Below are positions 29,546-37,357 of a stretch of DNA of 64,000 nucleotides, piece by piece. The notes below the pieces were generated by a model. It saw nothing but the letters and a program-made list of their open reading frames with translations, did no database searches and was not told where the DNA came from. Made by a program: the position numbers and the translations under genes. The DNA is from MFD04580-c1 sp963702995 (GTDB taxonomy: Bacteria; Planctomycetota; Phycisphaerae; Tepidisphaerales; Tepidisphaeraceae): positions 3,534,001 through 3,598,000 of the forward strand of contig OY969783.1 of the NCBI GenBank assembly GCA_963702995.1, read 5' to 3'. Position 1 is the first letter of the stretch. The number at the start of each line of letters is the position of its first letter.

Positions 29546-30339
29546 CTTCAAGCCCTACGGCGCCAACGACAACTGAGGCCGCCGCTCCGGCGGATGGCGG
29601 GCCTGGCGGCCACCTCGTTTACATCAAGGACGTCACCGTCAGCTTCGACGGCTTCAAGGCGCTGAACATCAAGCAGTTCGGCGTCATGCCGAACGAGCTT
29701 CGGGTGGTGATCGGCCCCAACGGAGCGGGCAAGACGACGATGTGCGACGTCATCAGCGGCAAGACCCGCGTGACCAGCGGCAAAGTCTATTTCGACGGTC
29801 ACGACATCACGCACGTTGCGGACGTGGAGATCGCGCGACGCGGCGTCGGCCGAAAGTTCCAGACGCCGACCGTCTTCGACAGCCTCACCGTGTACGAGAA
29901 CATGGAGCTGGCGCTGCCCGGCCGCCGCAACGTCTGGCGCAACCTGTTTGGCACGGAGTCGGAGGAACAACGGGAGAGCATCCTGGCGATCCTCGATCGG
30001 GTTCACCTGATCCAGGACGCCCAGACGCCGGCCAAGTACCTCAGTCACGGGCAGCGGCAGTGGTTGGAGATCAGCATGCTGATCGTGGCCGACCCCAAGC
30101 TGCTTCTGGTGGATGAGCCGGCCGCCGGCCTGACCGACAAGGAAACGGAGCTAACGGCCGAGCTGCTGCTGGAGTTGAAGGGGCACCACACGATCATCGT
30201 CATCGAGCACGACATGGACTTCGTCCGCCGGATCAGCAACAAGATCACGGTGCTGAACGAGGGCCAGGTGTTGGCGGAAGGGACGATGGATGAAGTGACC
30301 GTGAACCCCGATGTGGTCGAGGCGTACCTGGGGCGTTGA
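29542..30339 (+). CDS. urtD: Urea ABC transporter ATPase UrtD
   Basis: LivG-type ATP-binding subunit of 265 residues; ATGA overlap with the urtC stop. Walker A GPNGAGKTT, FQTPTVFDSLTVYENMELAL, signature region YLSHGQRQWLEISMLIVADP (LSHGQ in place of LSGGQ, usual in UrtD), Walker B KLLLVDEPAAGLTD and the H-loop IVIEHDMDFVRRI. It pairs with UrtE as a heterodimer. Confidence 0.95.
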   Translation: MTSSPTAPTTTEAAAPADGGPGGHLVYIKDVTVSFDGFKALNIKQFGVMPNELRVVIGPNGAGKTTMCDVISGKTRVTSGKVYFDGHDITHVADVEIARRGVGRKFQTPTVFDSLTVYENMELALPGRRNVWRNLFGTESEEQRESILAILDRVHLIQDAQTPAKYLSHGQRQWLEISMLIVADPKLLLVDEPAAGLTDKETELTAELLLELKGHHTIIVIEHDMDFVRRISNKITVLNEGQVLAEGTMDEVTVNPDVVEAYLGR

Positions 30340-30354
30340 CACCGCAGCGCAACG

Positions 30355-30500
30355 CCAAAATCGAAATCCGAAGGACGAAACCCGACTGAATAACGAAGGG
30401 GAAAGTAAGAAATCGGATTCAATCGACGGCGACGCTTTGCGCTTTGGCCTCGTTTGGGTTCCCATGAGATTTCGCGTTTCGGTTTTTCCTACTTCGAGGC
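30355..30500. repeat. Dispersed A/T-rich element (copy 1)
   Basis: Lies between urtD and urtE. Starts ATCGAAATCCGAAGGACGAA and ends GAGATTTCGCGTTTCGGTTT, with an AAGAAA-rich core; related to elements at 33690, 41020, 47190 and 59830. Arms are imperfect inverted repeats. Much more A/T-rich than its surroundings. Confidence 0.65.
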
Positions 30501-30542
30501 CGGGTTCGTGCGGAAGCGCCGGTCGTCAGGTTAATCAACATC

Positions 30543-31238
30543 ATGCTCGCCACACAGAACCTTTCATTTTCGTACGGCATGGTGCAGGCCCTTCGGGACG
30601 TGACCATGACAATGCCCCAGGGGCGTGTCACATGCGTGACCGGCCGGAACGGCGTCGGCAAGACGACGTTGATGCGGACGATCATGGGGCTGCTTCGGCA
30701 CAACGCCGGGGCGATCCTGCTCGGTGGGGAGGACGTCGGCCGCCTGGCGCCGAACCGGCGGGCGAAGTCGGGGATCGCTCTGGTCCCGCAGGGGCGGCAG
30801 ATTTTTCCGAAGCTGACGGTGGAGGAGAACCTTCGGGTCGGACTGCAGGCCCGGAACGACGGCCGCAAGTCGATCCCGGAAGATTTGTACGAGCTGTTCC
30901 CGGTCCTGAAGACGATGTCGCGGCGGATGGGGGGCGATCTGTCCGGCGGGCAGCAACAGCAATTGGCGATCGCACGGGCGCTCGCCGGCGACCCCAAGGT
31001 GCTCCTGCTGGACGAGCCCACCGAGGGGATCCAGCCCAACATCATCCAGCAGATCGGCCACGTTTTGCGAAAGCTGGTCGAAGAGCGGGGGATGACGGTG
31101 GTGCTGGTGGAGCAATACCTCGATTTCGTTCGGGAGTTCGGGCAATATTTCTATATCATGAATCGCGGCCGTGTTGTCTCGGAAGGCCCGACGAGCGACC
31201 TGACTCAGGAAGTGGTCAACCGTCACCTGAGTGTTTAA
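30543..31238 (+). CDS. urtE: Urea ABC transporter ATPase UrtE
   Basis: LivF-type ATPase of 231 residues. Walker A GRNGVGKTTLMRTIMGLLRH, PQGRQIFPKLTVEENLRVGL, signature MGGDLSGGQQQQLAIARALA, Walker B VLLLDEPTEGIQPNII and H-loop VVLVEQYLDFVREF are all complete; TEGIQPNI is the usual UrtE form. It is separated from urtD by about 200 bp holding a dispersed repeat, so its translation and perhaps transcript processing differ from the tightly overlapping urtB-C-D. Confidence 0.95.
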   Translation: MLATQNLSFSYGMVQALRDVTMTMPQGRVTCVTGRNGVGKTTLMRTIMGLLRHNAGAILLGGEDVGRLAPNRRAKSGIALVPQGRQIFPKLTVEENLRVGLQARNDGRKSIPEDLYELFPVLKTMSRRMGGDLSGGQQQQLAIARALAGDPKVLLLDEPTEGIQPNIIQQIGHVLRKLVEERGMTVVLVEQYLDFVREFGQYFYIMNRGRVVSEGPTSDLTQEVVNRHLSV

Positions 31239-31272
31239 CACGCCGTCGCCTGGTTTGCCGCAAGCTCGATTG

Positions 31273-32234
31273 ATGACCGCACTGGCCCCGCCGATCACGC
31301 CTTCAACGACGCCTGACGCCACGGGTGCCGAACGGGTTGATCGCCACGAGGGCGTGCGCGCGGGCGATGGGTTCGTGGAACTGACGCGTGTGGCCGGCCG
31401 GACGGCGGTCACCCGGGCGCGGGCGTCGAGCCCACTGAAACTACTGACCCCGAAGAACAACGGCCGCGGCGCCTGGGTCTTTACAAGCACCTACGGCGGC
31501 GGGTTGGTCGGCGGCGACGAGGTGACGCTGAAGGTCAGCGCGGGCGAGGGGACGACCTGTTTCCTCGGCACGCAGTCGTGTACGAAAGTCTATCGGCCGC
31601 GGTTGCCCGGCCTCGCGTGCCGGCAGACGCTCGACGCCTTCGTTGACGAGGCCGCCGTCCTGATCGTCGCGCCCGACCCGGTGATGTGCTTCGCAGGGAG
31701 CACGTTCGTTCAACGGCAGCGGTTCAACCTTGCGGCCGGCGCCTCGCTCGCGCTGGTCGATGCGGTCAGCAGCGGGCGCAGCGCCAATGGCGAACGATGG
31801 GCCTTTGACCGGTACGAGACTCGAAACGATGTATACATCGACGGGCTCCTGGTCGCGCGCGACGCAATCCGCCTGGCCCTTGCGCCGCTCGCGCGCCGCC
31901 GGCGGCCCGTCGGTCGCGACAGCGCGGCGGGGGTCGAACACGCGGCCGGGATCGACTGCCTGGCAACCGTGCTCTTCATTGGCCCGGCGTTTGAGGCGTG
32001 CGCGGCCGAGGCGTTGAATGTCGTCGCCTCGCACACGATCCGGGCGCGGCACCGCGAACGGTGCGCTTCGCCGCCGGAAGCGATCGCTTTCGCCGCCAGC
32101 CCGTTGCGCGGGCGGCCGGGGCGCTGATTCGCGTGGCGGGCCCGAATATCGAGTCGGTGAGCCGCTGGGTGCGAGCCCGGATGGCGGGCGTCGCATCGTC
32201 CCTGGGGGCGGACCCGTGGGCGCGGAAGTGGTGA
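31273..32234 (+). CDS. ureD: Urease accessory protein UreD, frameshifted near C-terminus
   Basis: Scaffold binding apo-urease and UreF-UreG during nickel insertion. The main frame holds ARASSPLKLLTPKNNGRGAW, FTSTYGGGLVGGDEVTLKVS, CFLGTQSCTKVYR and VLIVAPDPVMCFAGSTF, all typical of UreD. At about 32102 the frame breaks; the C-terminus continues as VARAAGALIRVAGPNIESVS and RWVRARMAGVASSLGADPW, to 32234. One added base restores it, to about 320 residues. ATG 31273 chosen; a GTG at 31231 overlapping urtE is an alternative. Confidence 0.88.
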
Positions 32235-32345
32235 ACGCGCTCAACGCCAGGAGCTAACTGTCGCCCGGTAGGTTGCGCTGCGGTGGGCGGACTGGCGACC
32301 CGGTCGCTCGATCGATGGAAATGATCGGGTGAGGCCCGCGAATAA

Positions 32346-32417
32346 GTGCCGCCGGTGCCCTCACCGGCGGTGTCCCCGACCGTACAAAAAGCCCGCCGGT
32401 GAGGGCACCGGCGGCAC
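32346..32417. repeat. Perfect 25-bp inverted repeat (nested palindrome) between ureD and ureAB
   Basis: Arms 32346-32370 and 32393-32417 are exact reverse complements around a 22-base loop containing ACAAAAAG. Each arm is itself a hairpin (CCGCCGGTG-CCCT-CACCGGCGG). It can fold as one long stem or two short ones, on DNA or RNA, within a 300-bp gap holding no gene. Confidence 0.9.
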
Positions 32418-32533
32418 GTCGGATAACGGCGCCTCGCACCCGCAATCCTGCCTGGAACGGTCCACCGGGCGGCAGGATGACTCGTCGGCCGCATGCGGTG
32501 CTTGCTTTCCGGGGCTCTTGAGGGAAGTAAACG

Positions 32534-33298
32534 ATGCATCTTTCGCCGCGCGAGATCGATAAACTCCTGCTCCATAACGCCGGGTTCCTCGCGCAAAAGC
32601 GACTGGCACGCGGCGTCCGCCTCAATTACCCGGAGACGGTCGCGCTGATCGCCACGCAACTGCTGGAGTTCATCCGGGACGGGAAATCAGTCTCGGAACT
32701 GATGGACCTGGGTCGCCGGTTCCTCGGCCGCCGGCAGGTGATGTCGGGCGTGCCGGAGATGGTCGCCGAGGTTCAGGTGGAGGGGACTTTCCCGGATGGC
32801 ACCAAGCTGGTGACGGTCCACCATCCCGTGGCGGCCGACAGCGGTGATCTGTCGCTCGCACTGTACGGTAGCTTTCTACCCTTGCCGGCGGATGCCGCCT
32901 TTCCCATACTAAGCCGTCCCCTCGCCGACGTTGAGCCCGGAGCCTACGAGATCGAGCCGGGCGACCTTGAGATCAACGCCGGCCGCGTCGCGATCGAGGT
33001 CAGCGTGACCAACCTGGGTGATCGTCCGGTCCAGGTGGGCAGCCACTATCATTTTATGGAGACCAACGCCGCGTTGCGGTTCGATCGGGCCAAGGCGTAC
33101 GGCCGCCGGCTCGACATCCCGGCGGGGACGGCGGTGCGGTTCGAGCCGGGGGATACGAAGACGGTTCAACTGGTTGAGATCGCGGGGAATCGCGTGATTC
33201 GCGGCGGGAACAACCTGGCCGACGGGCCGGTCACCGAAGCCGGCAAGGCCGAGGCCCTCGGACGGGCCAGGGCGTCGAATTTCGCACATCAGGAATGA
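32534..33298 (+). CDS. ureAB: Urease fused gamma-beta subunit UreAB
   Basis: Single 254-residue chain combining UreA and UreB. Residues 1-100 are the gamma part: MHLSPREIDKLLLHNAGFLA, RGVRLNYPETVALIATQLLE, VMSGVPEMVAEVQVEGTFPD. From about 135 the beta part begins: GAYEIEPGDLEINAGRVAIE, VTNLGDRPVQVGSHYHFMET, LDIPAGTAVRFEPGDTKTVQ. The arrangement resembles the two-gene structural urease of Helicobacter (UreA there). A UreAB-UreC holoenzyme is therefore expected. The C-terminus is close to standard, without the Helicobacter extension. SD TGAGGGAAGT precedes ATG 32534. Confidence 0.94.
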   Translation: MHLSPREIDKLLLHNAGFLAQKRLARGVRLNYPETVALIATQLLEFIRDGKSVSELMDLGRRFLGRRQVMSGVPEMVAEVQVEGTFPDGTKLVTVHHPVAADSGDLSLALYGSFLPLPADAAFPILSRPLADVEPGAYEIEPGDLEINAGRVAIEVSVTNLGDRPVQVGSHYHFMETNAALRFDRAKAYGRRLDIPAGTAVRFEPGDTKTVQLVEIAGNRVIRGGNNLADGPVTEAGKAEALGRARASNFAHQE

Positions 33299-33326
33299 TC
33301 TTCATACCCCGTGAAAGGGGCGCGTC

Positions 33327-33653
33327 ATGGATGGGCTGCTCTTTGCGATTATCTCGCCCGGGCGGGAAGGAACGATCCTGCGGATCGAGCCGATGGGGCA
33401 AAGCCCCGTCCCGCCCGGCATCGCCCTGATCGACGGCGACGGGGACAGCGCCATGCTGTTCCGGTACGCGGCCGACGGCGCCTTCGCCGGGGACACCTGG
33501 CACGCCGGGGTCGAACAGGCCAAGCAGCAGGCGCGCGATGAATACGGCGACGGCCTTTCCGCCTGGGACCCTGTCCCCGCGGCCGAGTTCGACGTCCATG
33601 GCTTCGTCCGCCGAACCGCCGCCGAGCGACTTAACCCCGACCGCCACTCTTAG
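33327..33653 (+). CDS. Unknown 108-residue protein in the urease operon
   Basis: Starts 28 bp after ureAB (MDGLLFAIISPGREGTILRI). It has no cysteine and no His cluster that would suggest nickel binding, and is acidic overall. Mixed alpha/beta composition; the middle (ALIDGDGDSAMLFRYAADGA) and DEYGDGLSAWDPVPAAEFD look like a compact cytosolic fold. I do not recognise the family. The frame ends 240 bp before ureC. Its position between the two structural urease genes could mean a urease-associated role or a lineage-specific insertion. Confidence 0.65.
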   Translation: MDGLLFAIISPGREGTILRIEPMGQSPVPPGIALIDGDGDSAMLFRYAADGAFAGDTWHAGVEQAKQQARDEYGDGLSAWDPVPAAEFDVHGFVRRTAAERLNPDRHS

Positions 33654-33689
33654 ACCGCGCAAGGCAAGCTGACTACTGGAGCACAAGAA

Positions 33690-33826
33690 GAACGTCCAAA
33701 TCCGAAGCACGACACCCGAAGCAATGAGAAATTGGGAAAGAAGAAACATGCTGGCGAACCGATCGATTTCCGCTTTGCCTTTGTTTGAATTTCCTTGAGC
33801 TTTCGTGCATCGGATTTTCCGATTAG
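33690..33826. repeat. Dispersed A/T-rich element (copy 2)
   Basis: Between the 108-residue protein and ureC. Begins near AAATCCGAAGCACG and ends CATCGGATTTTCCGATT with an A/G-rich left half and T/C-rich right half, matching the elements at 30355, 41020 and 59830. Confidence 0.65.
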
Positions 33827-33892
33827 GGTAGGTTTCATCGCCGAACCAGCGCAGTAGTCCCTACCCATTTCGCTCGCCGCCTCTGAGGGATC

Positions 33893-35622
33893 ATGGCCCA
33901 CCGAATCCAGCGAAGCACCTACGCCGACATCTACGGCCCCACCACCGGCGACAAAATCCGCCTGGGCGACACCGGCCTGATGCTTCAGGTCGAGCGCGAC
34001 CTGGCGAACCTCAACGGCGCGACCTACGGCGACGAGTGCAAGTTCGGCGGCGGCAAAACGATTCGCGAGGGAATGGGCCAGGCGACCGGCGTCTCTCAGG
34101 GAGACGCGCTGGACCTGGTCATCACCAATGCCCTGGTCGTCGATTACACGGGCATCTACAAGGCCGACATCGGCATCAAGCACGGGCTGATCGCCGGCAT
34201 CGGCAAGGCGGGCAACCCGGACGTGATGGCCGGCGTGTCGCCGGACCTGATCGTCGGCGTCACCACCGAGGTGATCGCGGGCGAAGGCCTGATCCTCACC
34301 GCCGGCGGGATCGATACGCACATCCACTACATCTGCCCCCAGCAGGCGTATGAGGCGATCGCCGCCGGGCTGACGACGATGGTCGGCGGCGGCACCGGCC
34401 CCGCCACCGGGACCTGCGCCACCACCTGCACCCCCGGCGCCACCCATCTGCGGATGATGCTCCAGGCGACCGATGCCCTGCCGCTCAACTTCGGCTTCAC
34501 CGGCAAGGGGAACAGCGCCAAGCCGCAGGGGCTGGGCGAACAGATCGCCGCCGGCGCGATCGGGCTGAAGCTGCACGAGGATTGGGGGACGACGCCAGCC
34601 GCCATCGACTGCTGCCTGACCGTCGCCGAAGAACATGACGTCCAGGTCGCCATCCACACCGACACCCTCAACGAATCGGGCTTCGTCGAAGCAACCATCG
34701 CCGCCTTCAAGGGCCGCACCATTCACACCTATCACAGTGAAGGGGCCGGCGGCGGCCACGCGCCCGACATCCTCCGCGTCTGCGGCGAGCCCAACGTCCT
34801 GCCCAGCAGCACCAACCCGACGCGCCCCTATACGATCAACACGCTGGATGAGCACCTCGACATGCTCATGGTCTGCCATCACCTGGACCCCAACTTGCCG
34901 GAGGACGTCGCCTTCGCCGAGAGCCGCATCCGCGGCGAGACGATTGCGGCCGAGGACGTCCTGCACGACATCGGCGCGATCAGCATCATCAGCAGCGACA
35001 GCCAGGCCATGGGCCGCATCGGGGAAGTAATCACCCGCACCTGGCAGACCGCGGATAAGATGCGCCAAGTCCGCGGCCGCCTCCCGGACGAAACGGGCGG
35101 CAATGACAACTACCGCATCCGCCGCTACATCGCCAAGTACACGATCAACCCCGCCGTCGCCCACGGGATGAGCCACCTGATCGGCAGCGTCGAGGTCGGG
35201 AAACTGGCCGACCTGGTCCTCTGGAAGCCGTCCATGTTTGGCGCCAAGCCGGAACTGGTGCTCAAGGGCGGCTTTATCGCCTGGGCGCAGATGGGGGACC
35301 CGAACGCGTCGATTCCCACGCCGCAGCCGGTCTTCATGCGGCCGATGTTCGCCTCTTTCGGCCGCGCGGTGGCGCGGCCTCCGTCGCCTTCGTCAGCGGC
35401 GCGAGCGTGAAGTCGGGCGTCGCCAAAGGATATGGCCTGACGAAGTGGGTCGAGCCGGTGCAGAACTGCCGGTCGATCGGGAAGAAGGACATGCGACTGA
35501 ACAACGCGACCCCCGTCATCGCCGTCGATCCGGAGACGTACCGCGTCACAGCCGACGGCGTTCACCTTACTTGCCCGCCGGCGTCGGTGCTTCCGCTGGC
35601 GCAGCGGTACTCGCTTTTTTGA
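33893..35622 (+). CDS. ureC: Urease alpha subunit UreC, frameshifted near C-terminus
   Basis: Catalytic nickel subunit hydrolysing urea to ammonia and carbamate. All active-site residues are present, each offset by +9 from Klebsiella numbering: His143 and His145 (GGIDTHIHYICPQQ), carbamylated Lys226 (AIGLKLHEDWG), His255, His281 (IHTYHSEGAGGGH), catalytic His329 (MVCHHLD) and Asp369 (ISIISSDSQAMGR). The first frame ends wrongly after MFASFGRAV; the second continues GGAASVAFVSGASVKSGVAK, GYGLTKWVEPVQNCRSIGKK, DMRLNNATP... to 35622. The shift is at about 35367-35378. Restored length is about 576 residues, normal for UreC. SD CTGAGGGATC before ATG 33893. Confidence 0.95.
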
Positions 35623-35732
35623 GCCCGATTGTCTCTGCTCTGGCCGGCGCACGCGGTAAGGCCTCGCGTCGGATGTGAAAGCTGACGTTGCTCCCCTTGA
35701 CGCTGACGGCACACGGAGTGTGCCCGCTACCG

Positions 35733-37064
35733 ATGCCTTCCAGAGAGACGACCGAGCTTCAAGTCACCCGCGACCCTTGCGGCCACATCCTCACGAACAC
35801 CGGCGTCTGGTCGCCAGACGGACGGTGGATCGTTTACGACACCCGGTCGGGCGCCGATGGGTCGATCTTCGATGGCCCGTCGATCGAGCGGGTGAACGTT
35901 GAGACCGGAGAGGTTCAAACCCTGTTCAGTGCGGATCGCGGGGCGCACTGCGGCGTGGCGACCTACAGCCCGACCGAAGACAAGGTTGTCTTCATCCTCG
36001 GGCCGACGCACCCGACGCCAGATTGGTCCTACGGGCCGTCGCAACGGGGCGGGGTGATCGTCAACGTCGAGCGGCCGGAGGTGGCGATCCCCCTTGACGC
36101 CCGCGACCTTGTTCCGCCGTTCACGGCCGGTGCGCTGCGGGGCGGGACGCACCTGCACGTTTTCAGTCCTGATGGGCAATGGGTTGCCTTCACCTACGAG
36201 GATCATCTGCTCGCCTGCCCGGCGCCTGAAGCGCCGGCGGACCGGGACATCTGCCAGCGGAACGTCGGCGTGAGCGTGCCGGCTGGTTCGGTAAACGTCG
36301 GCGGCGGGCATCCCCGCAATCAGAGCGGCGCGTTCTTCTCAGTCTTGGTGACTCGGACAACGCGGTCCCCCCGTCCCGGCTCGGACGAGATCTCGCGGGC
36401 GTATGAAGAGGCCTGGGTCGGCGGCAACGGTTACCTGCGGTCGGACGGCACGCGTCAGGATCGGGCCATCGCATTCGTAGGGAATGTCGTCGCGTCGAAC
36501 GGGGAGACGGTTGCCGAGGCCTTCATCGCCGACCTGCCCGACGACCTGACCCGCATTGGCGACGGCCCACTCCAGGGCACCGAGCACCGCGCCCCGTTCC
36601 CCCCGCGCGGCGTGGCACAGCGGCGATTGACGTTCACGAGCGGCCGCCGTTACCCGGGCATCCAGGGGCCGCGCCATTGGCTTCGCAGCTCCCCCGATGG
36701 CTCGCGGATCGCCCTGCTCATGAGGGACGATGGCGGTCTTATTCAGCTTTGGACGGTTGCCCCCACCGGCGGGATCCCGATCCAATTGACGCACGGGCGG
36801 AGCCCGATCGCTTCGGCCTTCACGTGGTCGCCCGGCGGCCGCCGGATCGCGCATGTGCTGGACAACCGCATCGTCGCGACGTCGGCGACAACGGGGGTGT
36901 CAGCACCCCTGACCGATCGCTTCGACGATGCCGACGCACCGCGGCCCCAGGCTTGCGTAATCTCTCCCGACGGCCGCTCAGTCGCCTACGTGCGGCCGGT
37001 GGAGTGTGGGGGGAAAAAGCTCAATCAGATCTTCGTTACGCGGCTTTTTGACGACCCAGCTTGA
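35733..37064 (+). CDS. DUF3748 TolB-like beta-propeller protein
   Basis: 443-residue protein resembling E. coli YidR (DUF3748) and TolB-type WD/propeller repeats. It begins TELQVTRDPCGHILTNTGVWS then PDGRWIVYDTRSGADGSIFD, with further blades at VATYSPTEDKVVFILGPTHP, LHVFSPDGQWVAFTYEDHLL, RSSPDGSRIALLMRDDGGLI, TWSPGGRRIAHVLDNRIVAT and VISPDGRSVAYVRPVE. No signal peptide is visible from ATG 35733, so it may be cytosolic; a longer start at 35688 does not add one. It follows ureC by 110 bp but no functional link is known. Confidence 0.75.
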   Translation: MPSRETTELQVTRDPCGHILTNTGVWSPDGRWIVYDTRSGADGSIFDGPSIERVNVETGEVQTLFSADRGAHCGVATYSPTEDKVVFILGPTHPTPDWSYGPSQRGGVIVNVERPEVAIPLDARDLVPPFTAGALRGGTHLHVFSPDGQWVAFTYEDHLLACPAPEAPADRDICQRNVGVSVPAGSVNVGGGHPRNQSGAFFSVLVTRTTRSPRPGSDEISRAYEEAWVGGNGYLRSDGTRQDRAIAFVGNVVASNGETVAEAFIADLPDDLTRIGDGPLQGTEHRAPFPPRGVAQRRLTFTSGRRYPGIQGPRHWLRSSPDGSRIALLMRDDGGLIQLWTVAPTGGIPIQLTHGRSPIASAFTWSPGGRRIAHVLDNRIVATSATTGVSAPLTDRFDDADAPRPQACVISPDGRSVAYVRPVECGGKKLNQIFVTRLFDDPA

Positions 37065-37094
37065 GCAAACCCCCGTAGAGGCCGCATCGCGGTT

Positions 37095-37300
37095 CGCACG
37101 TCACCTGCGCGCGCGCGGGGCGGCGTCGTTCCTCGACGATTCGCGTCCCCGGTGGCGGGCCGCAGTGCGGTCCCGACGGAACGACCCACGTAGGAACCGC
37201 ACTGCGGTCCGCACGTCACCTGCCCGCTCCGCGGGGCGCCATCGTTTCTCGACAATTCGCGTCCCCAGCGGCGGACCGCAGTGCGGTCCCTACGGGAGCG
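37095..37300. repeat. Two direct copies of a palindrome-bearing repeat
   Basis: Copy A (37095 to about 37185) and copy B (37210 to about 37300), offset about 115 bp, both read CGCACGTCACCTGC ... TCGACxATTCGCGTCCCC ... CCGCAGTGCGGTCC. The core GGACCGC-AGT-GCGGTCC is a near-perfect palindrome, present again inverted at about 37194-37212 and once at 62009-62025. Fills the gap between the DUF3748 and LRR genes. Confidence 0.75.
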
Positions 37301-37357
37301 ACGACATTGGGTCCCGGGTGCGGTCCCCTCCCGAAGCGGACGGTGGTGCCGCCGGCG

